Part shown: positions 36,018 to 44,688 of the stretch, piece after piece | Layout: each line of letters opens with the position of its first letter | How positions within the stretch are numbered: the stretch's first letter is position 1 | Assembly: GCA_003385605.1 (NCBI GenBank) | Contig: QQUU01000067.1 | Span: 50,340-114,339 of the forward strand | Length of the DNA stretch: 64,000 nucleotides | Source of the DNA: Bacteroidota bacterium | Lineage (GTDB): Bacteria > Bacteroidota > Bacteroidia > Flavobacteriales > Schleiferiaceae | Reading direction: 5' to 3' | Notes under the pieces: model-generated | Seen by the model: only the letters and a program-made list of their open reading frames with translations | Told to the model about the DNA's origin: nothing | The model's database searches: none | Made by a program: the position numbers and the translations under genes

Positions 36018-37133
36018 TTAAGGACTTACTAGATTCACGCTGATATTCACGTAGAATGGGTTTGTAAGGCCATTCATCTGTGCATATGCTGGAGTGCCGT
36101 CGATAAGACCAAAAGCACGGTAGATATCTGGTCCAGATACCAAGCGATCAACATCGTAACGATAGTTGATGCGGTACCCCGCTTGAATAGACATCCAAAT
36201 GAAGTCCTTCAAAGAGAACTCGTACACCGCACGTACGCGGATTTCACCACGACGGATTTCCAAGCCTTCATCTCTCAGTTGTTCAAACCCTGGTAGGTTT
36301 TCGTACATACGGAACGATTGTCCTTGCAACTCGTATCCTAGGAACACCATGTTACGTGGATTTATCGTTCTTCTTACGTGTACACGGGCTGGGAACAATG
36401 CTTCAGTTCCCCACTTGTTGTTCGCACTCGTCTTGTTGTAAAGAATCACTGGGATATAATTCAACTCACCTACGCGGTAGGTACGTGCTAAACCAACACC
36501 CCATTGCTTCTTTTCAGTAGGACGTTTACCCCACAATGCCGCAGCAGAATACTTCAAGTACTGCGCTGGCATCGCTGACGCACCGTATGTACCACTCATA
36601 TCTGCTGAACCCTGGAACAGGATGAACTGTGTATCGTCCAAAGGCTTATAGATTGTTGTACTGATACCAGAAGTACGCAGCCCGTGCTCTGAAAGCGATT
36701 GGTGCAACGGGTTATCAGATGAAGTTGGTGCTTCAGCGTAGTTGTAAGACGTGTTCCAATAATTGGCGCCCATCTGCCAAACTAGATTGGTTTGACTAAT
36801 TACAGGAAGATTGAACCCTGCACGGATACCTGCAGTTGAGTTTACCTGCATCGCATCACCACCCTCGAGAGTAGTTCCGTCTGCCATGGTAAGATCTCCT
36901 GCTGCAATAGAATACGGACCTTGGAAGTCGTAGCCAATAGAGATCAATTTCGCCGGGGACAAACCCTCAATCTTAGCATTGGCATAACGCTTCATACTCT
37001 CGTCCTCGAAACCGAGGTCCTCGTACAAGCTCCAATCAATATCATCATCCGCAGTCCCGTCTGTTTGGGCAAAGACTGGCGTTGAAGTAAGGACGAATAC
37101 TGCCGTCGTTAACTTCAAAAAGTTGCGCATCAT
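36018..37133 (-). CDS. Outer-membrane β-barrel protein, DUF6268-like
   Basis: A 371-aa protein with a signal peptide (ending STPVFAQ). After a short acidic segment (DIDWSLYEDLGFEDES) it consists of alternating amphipathic strands rich in Tyr, Trp and Gly, ending NPFYVNISVNLVSP, as in outer-membrane barrels. The pattern resembles the DUF6268 family of Bacteroidota. No function is known. It is the last gene of a three-gene exported-protein operon, 3 bp after the DUF2147-type gene. A second ATG at 37130 is an equally good start. Confidence 0.72.
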   Translation of the reverse strand: MMRNFLKLTTAVFVLTSTPVFAQTDGTADDDIDWSLYEDLGFEDESMKRYANAKIEGLSPAKLISIGYDFQGPYSIAAGDLTMADGTTLEGGDAMQVNSTAGIRAGFNLPVISQTNLVWQMGANYWNTSYNYAEAPTSSDNPLHQSLSEHGLRTSGISTTIYKPLDDTQFILFQGSADMSGTYGASAMPAQYLKYSAAALWGKRPTEKKQWGVGLARTYRVGELNYIPVILYNKTSANNKWGTEALFPARVHVRRTINPRNMVFLGYELQGQSFRMYENLPGFEQLRDEGLEIRRGEIRVRAVYEFSLKDFIWMSIQAGYRINYRYDVDRLVSGPDIYRAFGLIDGTPAYAQMNGLTNPFYVNISVNLVSP

Positions 37134-37136
37134 AGA

Positions 37137-37622
37137 TTACTTTTTCTTCTTTCTAGAAGGCATTTTCAAGCGCTTCCATACATCTGTACGGCCAATAGCC
37201 TCTACACCAATGTATCCACGCATATCCAATGTATTGATATCACGCATCGTGATGGTTCCTTGGTAGGTTGAGCCGTTGTTCGGATCATACAAAGTACCCT
37301 CAGACCACTGGTCATCACCTTGGTAAACGAAATCTTTACACATACGGAATCCTCTCAATGGCACGTTGCGCAAGTCTGGGTTAGGGTTGTTAATATCTGT
37401 TCTTGGATTTCCATCCGCATCATTCGGCTCGATAAGCCATACTACACGACCGTAGTACTTATTACCAATGCGGTCAATTTTGATACGTGAGCGGCCGTTT
37501 GACGGTTCCCAAATACCTACTAGACGATCCCCTGGATCTTCTGATTTTTGTGGTAGGTCGAAACTTAATGTTCCAAATGCTATGACAGCTGAAACTGCCA
37601 AGAATGTTAGTTTGCGAAGCAT
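37137..37622 (-). CDS. DUF2147-family exported protein
   Basis: A 161-aa protein with an N-terminal signal (MLRKLTFLAVSAVIAFGTLSF). A compact β-rich domain follows with the family landmarks: VGIWEPSNGRSRIKI at ~35-49, KYYGRVVWLIEP at ~54-65, RNVPLRGFRMCKDFVYQGDDQWSEGTLYDPNNG at ~85-117 and YIGVEAIGRTDVWKR near the end. DUF2147 proteins are small periplasmic lipocalin-like proteins of unknown function. It lies 3 bp upstream of the barrel gene and 6 bp downstream of a lipoprotein gene, so the three are surely co-transcribed. The end is very basic (RKKKK). Confidence 0.85.
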   Translation of the reverse strand: MLRKLTFLAVSAVIAFGTLSFDLPQKSEDPGDRLVGIWEPSNGRSRIKIDRIGNKYYGRVVWLIEPNDADGNPRTDINNPNPDLRNVPLRGFRMCKDFVYQGDDQWSEGTLYDPNNGSTYQGTITMRDINTLDMRGYIGVEAIGRTDVWKRLKMPSRKKKK

Positions 37623-37628
37623 GGTCTT

Positions 37629-38153
37629 CTATTTTATGGTTAATTCAAGTGTAAAATTCAATTTAAAGTCACGGTTACCGTCCCAGTAATCTTCTGCGAG
37701 GTCAGCATCAAGTACGACATATACCTTGCCTTCTTCCATGATTTCTCCTAATTCAGCCTCAGGAGCCACATTTAATGACGCTTCAGTAGCACCTTCGTCC
37801 AATGGATTCTTAACAGCAGCTTCCTGCATGCTTACATCCTCATTGTCGCTAGCGAAAGAAACAATGAATGCATTGATATTGGCAAATCCCAGCGAATCGT
37901 TAGGAGTAACTGTAGCAGATGTCAAACGTGCATCACTAATTCTCATGCCATCGACATAAGCCTCACCTAGGGCTTCCGCTAAGTCAATAGAGATTTCAGC
38001 TTGGCCACTGTTTGGGCCAGCAAATAATGGACCTTCAAGACTAAACTCCAGGTCGTTTACCGAATATTCATGGATCTCGCCAGGGCCAGAGCAACTAGCT
38101 ACCATGAAGACTGAAATTGCAACAATTCCAATCGTTCTTAGATATTTAAACAT
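37629..38153 (-). CDS. Hypothetical lipoprotein, 174 aa
   Basis: I do not recognise this protein. It begins MFKYLRTIGIVAISVFMVASC, with acylated Cys likely at residue 21 followed by SGPGE. I use the ATG at 38153, as the upstream MN extension adds nothing. The mature part is acidic and β-rich with a repeated theme of short strands (YSVNDLEFSLEGPLFAG, AEISIDLAEALGEAYVDGM, FKLNFTLELTIK), suggesting an immunoglobulin-like or jelly-roll sandwich. It is first in the operon with the DUF2147 and barrel genes, so the three may work together at the envelope. An inverted repeat lies directly upstream. Confidence 0.7.
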   Translation of the reverse strand: MFKYLRTIGIVAISVFMVASCSGPGEIHEYSVNDLEFSLEGPLFAGPNSGQAEISIDLAEALGEAYVDGMRISDARLTSATVTPNDSLGFANINAFIVSFASDNEDVSMQEAAVKNPLDEGATEASLNVAPEAELGEIMEEGKVYVVLDADLAEDYWDGNRDFKLNFTLELTIK

Positions 38154-38158
38154 GTTCA

Positions 38159-38188
38159 ATTGTTTTAAGCACGGAAATATAAAACAAT
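38159..38188 (-). promoter_or_regulatory. Inverted repeat upstream of lipoprotein operon
   Basis: ATTGTTTTA, 12 bp, TAAAACAAT: perfect 9-bp arms directly before the start codon at 38153. It could be an operator or a leader hairpin. The right arm merges into TATATTTC, one base off the -7 consensus on the minus strand. Confidence 0.45.
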
Positions 38189-38321
38189 AAAAACAGCCTT
38201 TCCCCCGCCCTTGTTCATTTTTTGTGACCGGCCCAACCTCTCGTAGGTGTTTTTTTTATTTCACTGAGGATTAGTAACTTAACTGTGAAATACAAACCAA
38301 ACAACAAAACCTTACGCACAC

Positions 38322-39359
38322 ATGGGTGCCTTTGCTATGAAAGCTCAGCTCGAAAATTGGTTCTGGCACAGTTGCTTCACCTTTCTACACCTGTGGAATT
38401 CTGTTGCTTCTGGTAAGTTCTTCTTCTACACGGTCAACAATCCTTCTATGCACTACGGAGGTGCTTTTCTCGACCGCAAAACAACGCTTTTACGTCAACT
38501 AAGAGAGGACTGGATTCCAAAAGGATTCTCGCATACAGGTAAACTCGACAAACTTCCAAAGGGCATTGAATTTCCGGTAATTGCTAAACCCGATAAAGGG
38601 GTCACTGGCATCGGTATTAAGAAATGCCGCAGTTTAGACCAACTCAATGCCTATTTAACGGCTGCCGGTGCCATGCGAATTCGTATAGAATCGTTTGTGG
38701 ATCTACCTCTAGAGTTTGGGGTGATGTTTTATTACCATCCCAGAACAAAGGAATCAGAAATCTCAATCGTAGAAAAACGATACCCCAGGGTCATCGGTGA
38801 CGGGGAGCGAAAGCTGAAAACTCTCATTGCACAAGCGGCTCGTTGCAATCGGAAACTGAGGGTTGAAGAAATCCACCATAGATTGAGAAAACGTTTAAAT
38901 GAGGTACCTGGAGAAGGAGAAGAAATCGTACTTGACTATGTTGGAAACGGAACTAATGGCTCTACATTTCATGAAGTGCCTATGGTCGGGAATGCCGAAA
39001 AACTTCGTGCGTTTCTAGTTGAAGAACTGTACGTTCAAGCTGGAATATGCTTTACGCGGATGGATGTAAAGGCCGCAAGTCTCAATGCCCTACTAGCCGG
39101 GGATTTCATCTTAATTGAACACAACGGCGTCAAATCGGAACCGCTTCAGATTTTCATTAAGGAATTGCCTATAGCTGTTCGATACAAGTACTACAAACAT
39201 CACTTTAGAACAATGCGCAGTATCTCTCAGCAACAGCGGGAATTAGGGCATAAACCTGCATCGTTTCTAGAGGGTATTGTAGAGTTCTACCGTCAGCGAA
39301 AACGGTTTCATGTTATAGCTGATGTAGTAGATTCAGCTGCGCAGGAATTCTCAGCCTAG
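38322..39359 (+). CDS. ATP-grasp-like ligase, uncharacterised
   Basis: A 345-aa cytosolic protein. FPVIAKPDKGVTGIGIKKC (~88-106) is an ATP-grasp nucleotide-binding segment, ISIVEKRYPRVIGDGERKLKTLIAQ (~145-169) is the hinge and loop region, and FTRMDVKAA...GDFILIEHNGVKSEP (~247-275) holds the Mg-binding acidic residues and Asn. Family members activate a carboxylate with ATP and join it to an amine or thiol (D-Ala-D-Ala ligase and related enzymes). The N-terminal ~80 residues are not the usual Rossmann domain. No neighbour hints at a substrate. A second ATG at 38337 is possible. It overlaps the convergent gene by 4 bp. Confidence 0.72.
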   Translation: MGAFAMKAQLENWFWHSCFTFLHLWNSVASGKFFFYTVNNPSMHYGGAFLDRKTTLLRQLREDWIPKGFSHTGKLDKLPKGIEFPVIAKPDKGVTGIGIKKCRSLDQLNAYLTAAGAMRIRIESFVDLPLEFGVMFYYHPRTKESEISIVEKRYPRVIGDGERKLKTLIAQAARCNRKLRVEEIHHRLRKRLNEVPGEGEEIVLDYVGNGTNGSTFHEVPMVGNAEKLRAFLVEELYVQAGICFTRMDVKAASLNALLAGDFILIEHNGVKSEPLQIFIKELPIAVRYKYYKHHFRTMRSISQQQRELGHKPASFLEGIVEFYRQRKRFHVIADVVDSAAQEFSA

Positions 39360-39742
39360 TCTATTCTAATGTCATAAACAACCACCTTCTTCCAGAGGTG
39401 TCCGTATTCCTTGATAAAGGCTTGGTGCAATGGATGATTTTGATAAATATCTTGATCCTCTGTACTCCCAAAATACATAGTCTCTGAGACGTTCCAATCG
39501 CTCACAACTACCTCACGCTTCATCGTAGAGGCAGGTTCTCCCGTGGCAAGCATCTGTACTTCAGGAATTCCACCGAGAGTTGCAAGGCCCTCCTTCAATG
39601 CTGCTTTATCTTCCATGGAATCAGGCTGTTCGAGCCAAAAGAAAACCTGATGAATGATCGTTCCGGAGGGTAGTGTTGCCTCTTGAGCGAATCCGTTGTA
39701 GCCCGTGAATAGTAAGGCGAATAGAAAGATGTATTTCTTCAT
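39356..39742 (-). CDS. Exported Dabb (stress-responsive A/B barrel) protein
   Basis: A 128-aa protein with a signal peptide (MKKYIFLFALLFTGYNGFAQ) followed by a single Dabb domain: IIHQVFFWLEQPD at the first strand, a helix with LKEGLATLGGIPEV, and the C-terminal YQNHPLHQAFIKEYGHLWKKVVVYDI. Dabb domains are dimeric ferredoxin-like barrels; secreted forms occur in Bacteroidota with no proven role. It overlaps the 3' end of the ATP-grasp gene by 4 bp. Confidence 0.85.
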   Translation of the reverse strand: MKKYIFLFALLFTGYNGFAQEATLPSGTIIHQVFFWLEQPDSMEDKAALKEGLATLGGIPEVQMLATGEPASTMKREVVVSDWNVSETMYFGSTEDQDIYQNHPLHQAFIKEYGHLWKKVVVYDIRID

Positions 39743-39827
39743 GATACGAAATGTTAGCAGCTAAAAATGTACGAAGAATGTTCTACCTAAGCTTTGGTAT
39801 CTTGCGCTTTCATAAAACGTAGCGCTT

Positions 39828-40703
39828 GTGCATCCACAGAATCCCTTCCAAAACAACTACAACTTCAATCAACTGGTGAATGCCGTTCCGGAGTTGGAAG
39901 CCTTTGTAGTTCCGGGGAAGTTTGCGAGAAAGAGCATTGACTTTAGCAATCCTGAGGCCGTTTACATGCTCAATAAGGCGCTGTTGAAGTGGCGTTTTAA
40001 TGTGAATTGGTCCCTAAAAAAAGGACACCTCTGCCCTGCCGTTCCTGGCCGGTTCGATTACTTATTACACGCTAGAGATCTACTGCCTAAAATAGAAGGA
40101 AGACGCGTGCGCATGCTCGATGTAGGCGCGGGTGCCTCGCTGATCTATCCCCTACTCGCTACGGCAGCATTTAACTGGGAGTGTGTAGGTTCAGAGGTCG
40201 ATAAAGAAGCCATTAGCTATGCTAAAGGACTAGTGCGTATGAATGCCAATATGATGGGTACGCGCATCCGAAGACAAGAGTTCAAGAGCCAATTACTTCA
40301 AGGCATCATCGAGAAAAAAGAGACTTTTGACATACTGGTCTGCAACCCACCGTTCTACAAGACCAAAAGTGACGCCCTAGCTGCCAACACACGTAAAAAC
40401 AAGAATTTACACGGAAAAGAAGAGGCCAGTCACAACTTTGGTGGTAGTGCCAATGAGTTGTGGTACAAAGGCGGTGAAGAGGCCTTCTTAAAAAAATTGG
40501 CCCTAGAAAGTGCCGAATACGGGCAGCAAGTTCAGTGGTTTACCTGCTTAGTTTCGAAAAAAGACCACCTGCGTACCTTCAAGAGATTCATCCGTAAAGG
40601 CAACCCCACCGAAATCAAAGTGGTGGAAATGGAACAGGGCAATAAGGTGAGCCGATTTGTGGCGTGGACCTTTCAAAAAGAGGAAGATGAGTCAGGCGAA
40701 TAA
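39828..40703 (+). CDS. rlmF: 23S rRNA m6A1618 methyltransferase
   Basis: A 291-aa SAM-dependent enzyme that methylates N6 of A1618 in 23S rRNA. It shows the family N-terminus HPQNPFQNNYNFNQLV, the SAM-binding MLDVGAGASLIYPLLA (~104-119) and the catalytic NPPF at N173-F176 within CNPPFYKTKSDA. The start is GTG at 39828, giving the usual HPxN start; no better ATG exists before the motif. It overlaps the VF530 gene by 17 bp, so the two are co-translated. Confidence 0.9.
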   Translation: MHPQNPFQNNYNFNQLVNAVPELEAFVVPGKFARKSIDFSNPEAVYMLNKALLKWRFNVNWSLKKGHLCPAVPGRFDYLLHARDLLPKIEGRRVRMLDVGAGASLIYPLLATAAFNWECVGSEVDKEAISYAKGLVRMNANMMGTRIRRQEFKSQLLQGIIEKKETFDILVCNPPFYKTKSDALAANTRKNKNLHGKEEASHNFGGSANELWYKGGEEAFLKKLALESAEYGQQVQWFTCLVSKKDHLRTFKRFIRKGNPTEIKVVEMEQGNKVSRFVAWTFQKEEDESGE

Positions 40704-40920
40704 TCCCCTTCATGGCGTTAAACTGGCCCACATGGTGGAAGCGCTCGTCGAGTATTGGGGTTGGGACCAATTAGCCCTTCGTATCCCAGTTCGATGCTTC
40801 ATGTTCGATCCTTCGGTAAAATCGACGCTGAAGTTCCTAAGAAAGACGCCTTGGGCGCGTGCGAAGGTGGAACAGCTCTACTTAGACACCTTTCCTAACG
40901 GCGTTGAAGAAAAGCTGTAA
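40687..40920 (+). CDS. VF530-family DNA-binding protein
   Basis: A 77-aa protein with the nearly full family pattern: NPLHGVKLAHMVEALVEYWGW, then LALRIPVRCFMFDPSVKSTLKFLRKTPWARAKVEQLYL. VF530 proteins are small helical proteins described as DNA-binding by structure; their cellular role is unknown. I use the ATG at 40687; a longer frame from 40657 adds 10 residues that overlap rlmF further. The overlap with rlmF suggests coupled expression, and a link to rRNA or nucleic acid is possible but unproven. Confidence 0.88.
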   Translation: MSQANNPLHGVKLAHMVEALVEYWGWDQLALRIPVRCFMFDPSVKSTLKFLRKTPWARAKVEQLYLDTFPNGVEEKL

Positions 40921-40958
40921 TTCTGCCTTATCTTACCGGTCTAATTACCCAGTAAAAC

Positions 40959-42968
40959 ATGAAAAGAGTATTGTTCATGGGAGCATTGGCAGCTATTGCC
41001 CTGAGCTCCTGCAACCCTCAAGAAGAAATGCACACCGAAACAGATCACAGCGACTTTCAGTGGCAGGTGGACCGCTTTGCAGATATCAAAGTACTCCGCT
41101 ACCAAATCCCATCGTGGGACGACCTCACTCCACAGCAACGCATCTATGCCTACCACCTCACTCAGGCCGGATTGGCAGGGCGCGATATTATGTGGGATTG
41201 TAATTACCGTCACAACCTAGAAATCCGTCGTGCACTAGAAGCGATTATTTCTAGCGAAAGTGTCGACAAGGCATCTGCTGAATATGCAGATTTCGAAGTG
41301 TACGCCAAGCGCGTATTCTTTGCCAACGGTATTCACCACCACTACAGCAACATGAAGTTTGCTGCTGACTTTGACCAAGATTGGTTCCTTCAAACCCTTG
41401 CAGGCCTTGGCATCGAGCTATCTGAAGAAGCGCAGCGCGCCATCTTCGACCCAAGCTTTGATGCGAAAAAAGTAAACCGTGCGGACGGTGTAGACCTCCT
41501 ACTCGCCTCTGCCGTAAACTTCTATGCACCAGATATCACTCAAGCAGAAGCTGAGGCGTTCTATGCCGCGAAAGAAGATGCTGATCCTGCACGTCCAGTA
41601 AGCCACGGTCTGAACAGCCGCCTCTCTCGCGATGAAAACGGTGAGATTTACGAGGAAGTGTTCAGCGCCCGTGGACGTTACGCAAGCAGCATTAAAGAAA
41701 TCATGGGCCACCTCGCGAAGGCTCAAGCAGTAGCAGAAAACGAGGACCAGGCTAAGGCACTTGGTCTGTTGATCGAATACTACGAAAGTGGCGATCTCAC
41801 CAAATGGGACGATTACAACATTGCGTGGGTAAGCACTACGGGCGGCGATGTAGATTACATCAACGGTTTTGTGGAAGTGTACAACGACCCTATGGGCTAC
41901 AGAGGTTCTTACGAGACCGTAGTTCAGGTGAAAGACTTTGATGCCAGCGCACGTATGGCAGTGGTAGCGGATAATGTTCAATGGTTTGAGGACAACAGCC
42001 CTATCATGGACGAGCACAAAAAGGAAAGCGTTGTCGGTGTCAGCTACAAGATTGTTACCGTAGCTGGTGAAGCTGGTGATGCCTCTCCTTCTACGCCTAT
42101 TGGTGTAAACCTTCCAAACGCGAACTGGATTCGTGTAGAGCACGGTTCTAAATCTGTATCACTAGGAAACATTGAAGATGCCTACCACGCAAGTGCCGGT
42201 AAGGGTATGGCCGAAGAATTTGGCTTCTCTTCGATGCACAACGAGCGTGCCGAGAAATACGGTGAACTAGGTTCTAAGATGCACACTGCCCTTCACGAAG
42301 TGGTGGGTCATGCATCAGGTAAAATCAACCCTGGAGTGGGTACACCAAAAGAAACTTTGAAGAACTACAGCTCAACCTTAGAAGAGGCACGTGCCGACTT
42401 AGTGGCATTGTACTTCATCTTAGACGACAAGATGCAGGAGATTGGCTTGATGGAGAACAAAGAGCCTGGCTACGCCGAATATGACAACTACATCTCAAAC
42501 GGTATGATGCTGCAATTGCGCCGCATTTTGCCTGGAGACGATATCGAAGAAGACCACATGCGCAACCGTCAGTTGGTAGCCTCATGGGCTTTTGAGCGCG
42601 GACAAGAAGAGAATGTCATCGAGCGTAAAGTTATCGACGGTAAGACCTACTTCGTAGTCAATGATTACGACAAACTACGCGGGTACTTTGGAGAATTGCT
42701 TCGTGAGATCCAACGTATTAAGAGCGAGGGTGATTTTGAAGCCGGAAGAAATCTAGTAGAGACCTACGGAGTAAAGGTAGATGCGGAACTTCATGCAGAA
42801 GTATTGCGTCGTTCTGAGCCTTTGAATCTTGCACCGTATAGCGGTTTTGTAAACCCTGAAATGGAGCCTGTTATGGAAGGTGATAGCATCATCGATGTAA
42901 AGGTCACCTACCCTATGGACTTCTTGGGACAGATGTTGCGCTACGGCAGCACCTATAGCTTCGAATAA
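40959..42968 (+). CDS. Dipeptidyl-peptidase III (M49) lipoprotein
   Basis: A 669-aa zinc exopeptidase that removes dipeptides from the N-terminus of peptides. It has a lipoprotein signal (MKRVLFMGALAAIALSSC, Cys18), so it is probably anchored in the periplasm or outer membrane, whereas most M49 enzymes are cytosolic. The zinc motif is HEVVGH (H446, E447, H451; the HEXXXH pattern of M49), and the third ligand lies in EEARAD (~475-480). The length matches bacterial M49 proteins. It follows the VF530 gene after 38 bp and ends at a strong terminator. Confidence 0.9.
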   Translation: MKRVLFMGALAAIALSSCNPQEEMHTETDHSDFQWQVDRFADIKVLRYQIPSWDDLTPQQRIYAYHLTQAGLAGRDIMWDCNYRHNLEIRRALEAIISSESVDKASAEYADFEVYAKRVFFANGIHHHYSNMKFAADFDQDWFLQTLAGLGIELSEEAQRAIFDPSFDAKKVNRADGVDLLLASAVNFYAPDITQAEAEAFYAAKEDADPARPVSHGLNSRLSRDENGEIYEEVFSARGRYASSIKEIMGHLAKAQAVAENEDQAKALGLLIEYYESGDLTKWDDYNIAWVSTTGGDVDYINGFVEVYNDPMGYRGSYETVVQVKDFDASARMAVVADNVQWFEDNSPIMDEHKKESVVGVSYKIVTVAGEAGDASPSTPIGVNLPNANWIRVEHGSKSVSLGNIEDAYHASAGKGMAEEFGFSSMHNERAEKYGELGSKMHTALHEVVGHASGKINPGVGTPKETLKNYSSTLEEARADLVALYFILDDKMQEIGLMENKEPGYAEYDNYISNGMMLQLRRILPGDDIEEDHMRNRQLVASWAFERGQEENVIERKVIDGKTYFVVNDYDKLRGYFGELLREIQRIKSEGDFEAGRNLVETYGVKVDAELHAEVLRRSEPLNLAPYSGFVNPEMEPVMEGDSIIDVKVTYPMDFLGQMLRYGSTYSFE

Positions 42969-42989
42969 CACGCTTCTGAGTATTTGAAT

Positions 42990-43021
42990 AAAGGGCGCCC
43001 GGTTTGGGCGCCCTTTTTTTT
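42990..43021. terminator. Terminator after DPP III
   Basis: AAGGGCGCCC and GGGCGCCCTT form a near-perfect stem followed by T7-8. The A-rich left side is weaker, so it acts mainly on the plus strand, though the convergent desaturase gene ends 6 bp away. Confidence 0.85.
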
Positions 43022-43026
43022 ATCGC

Positions 43027-44136
43027 TTAACCAAGCTGCTTGATGTGTGTTTTAGTGTAAGTTATACCATTGACGAGAACAATGGCTGTTAAATTGAGTA
43101 TCACGGCAATACACATAGAAAGCCAATCGTCAGTGGTCGTTAAGAAACGATATGTGATTAAATAGATGGCAATACCAATTACTGCCTTACTAACATTTGG
43201 TTTGGCAGCTAATGGAAGTACGTCGGGCACATGAGAATCTTGATGTTCCGGACCCAACCAAAGCAAATGAAGCCCCCTTTGCAAGCCATATCGACGGAAA
43301 TTTGAATACAGCTTTTTAAAAAAGAACAACTGTATATTGATAAAGTCTCTTTGTGGCAGCTCGGTGGTCAGACCGTAATCGGGCTTTTCCTCGTACGCCA
43401 TAAATGAACCAAAAAGCTTGTCCCAAAAAATGAATACACCGCCATAATTCTTGTCGAGGTATACCTCGTTGGAAGCATGATGCACCTTATGGTGATCAGG
43501 CATTACCAATACATGCTCTAACCAAGGTATGGTCGAGATAAATTCCGTGTGTAAATAGTATTGATAGAACGCATTGAGGTAACCACACATGATGACATAT
43601 TCTACGGGAAGGCCTAAGAACACCAATGAGGAATACATAATGCTTCGTATCATGAACCCGAGTGGGCTTAAAGCGAAGTTTACACTGAGATTATACTCGT
43701 CGCTTTGATGGTGCACTAAGTGAATGCCCCACATAAGGGAAATTCGATGTCCCATTCGATGAAATAGGTACCATATAAAATCGACACCTATAAAGGTCAA
43801 TACGAATGCAAGAATGGATTTTTCAATTCCAGGGAATAACCTCCAACTCACCACCTGCTCTATGAGGATGAGGCTGCGTTCGGTGAGGTATAATCCCATG
43901 AGGCGGTCAAAAAATCCCAGAGATAGATTGAGTAATGTTTGATCCCATGTGAATTTATACCCGGTTTTACGCAAGAAATAAACCTCCAAACCAAATATGG
44001 ACATCGCGATTGGCACTATGATAAAAAGGAAACCCAATGACATACTGAAAAGTAGTGCCATACAAAACAGCAGGAGTACGCCATATTCATCAAGTTCCGT
44101 GTAATTAGGTGTTAACCTGGCCCGTATAGTGCCCAT
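43027..44136 (-). CDS. Sterol desaturase / fatty-acid hydroxylase family enzyme
   Basis: A 369-aa membrane diiron enzyme. The His clusters are complete: HRMGH, HLVHH and HHKVHH, set between about six membrane segments, plus a C-terminal membrane segment. Family members hydroxylate or desaturate lipids; the closest in layout are alkylglycerol monooxygenase-like proteins. I place the start at the ATG at 44136 because this leaves room for divergent promoters. A start at 44250 would overlap the cytidine deaminase gene by 36 bp. The lipid substrate is unknown. Confidence 0.83.
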   Translation of the reverse strand: MGTIRARLTPNYTELDEYGVLLLFCMALLFSMSLGFLFIIVPIAMSIFGLEVYFLRKTGYKFTWDQTLLNLSLGFFDRLMGLYLTERSLILIEQVVSWRLFPGIEKSILAFVLTFIGVDFIWYLFHRMGHRISLMWGIHLVHHQSDEYNLSVNFALSPLGFMIRSIMYSSLVFLGLPVEYVIMCGYLNAFYQYYLHTEFISTIPWLEHVLVMPDHHKVHHASNEVYLDKNYGGVFIFWDKLFGSFMAYEEKPDYGLTTELPQRDFINIQLFFFKKLYSNFRRYGLQRGLHLLWLGPEHQDSHVPDVLPLAAKPNVSKAVIGIAIYLITYRFLTTTDDWLSMCIAVILNLTAIVLVNGITYTKTHIKQLG

Positions 44137-44214
44137 TTCAATTAAAGCTGTTTCATTTATGAATCGTTTTAGTTGGATTAAAAGAGGTATCTTAATGGCA
44201 CCAAGACCCAGCGC

Positions 44215-44688
44215 ATGCAACAAGAAATAACCATTCGCTACACGCTTCATGAAGATTGGAGGACGAAGGCGATTGTTCCAATAGCTATTGAGGAGAAACT
44301 CGAAGAACTCTTAGAATCGGCCTACGCTCCCTATTCAAATTATCCCGTTTCAAGTGTTGTCCTGTTAGAGAACGGACACACAGTGGTCGGAACCAATCAA
44401 GAGAATGCGGCATTTCCAGACGGATTGTGTGGAGAGCGTGTTGCTGTGCTAGCAGCTAAGGCCGCATTCCCTCATGAACGTATCAAAGCCATTTATATCA
44501 TGACTGGTGAGCAAGAGCGGTCTCCGGCTGCGCCCTGCGGTTCATGCAGGCAAGTGCTTCACGAAACGGAGTTAAGGCAAGAAGTGCCCTACCAATTGTT
44601 CCTGATGAATAGAACTTCCGATGCCCTTGAATTCACGGGCGTACAGGATTTGCTACCCTTCAGTTTTACCTTACCTAAGAACCTATGA
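44215..44688 (+). CDS. cdd: Cytidine deaminase
   Basis: A 157-aa zinc enzyme that deaminates cytidine and deoxycytidine to uridine forms in pyrimidine salvage. The substrate loop AYAPYSNYPVSS lies at 37-48, the Zn ligand and proton shuttle are C72 and E74 in LCGERVAV (CAE is more usual, so there is a Gly for Ala), and PCGSC supplies C108 and C111. Its stop overlaps the AMP nucleosidase start by 4 bp, forming a nucleoside/nucleotide salvage operon. Confidence 0.92.
   Translation: MQQEITIRYTLHEDWRTKAIVPIAIEEKLEELLESAYAPYSNYPVSSVVLLENGHTVVGTNQENAAFPDGLCGERVAVLAAKAAFPHERIKAIYIMTGEQERSPAAPCGSCRQVLHETELRQEVPYQLFLMNRTSDALEFTGVQDLLPFSFTLPKNL

Noticed and set aside
44137..44250. Longer N-terminus for the sterol-desaturase family enzyme
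   Set aside because: It would overlap the divergent cdd gene by 36 bp and leave no promoter space; cdd's own N-terminus looks normal.
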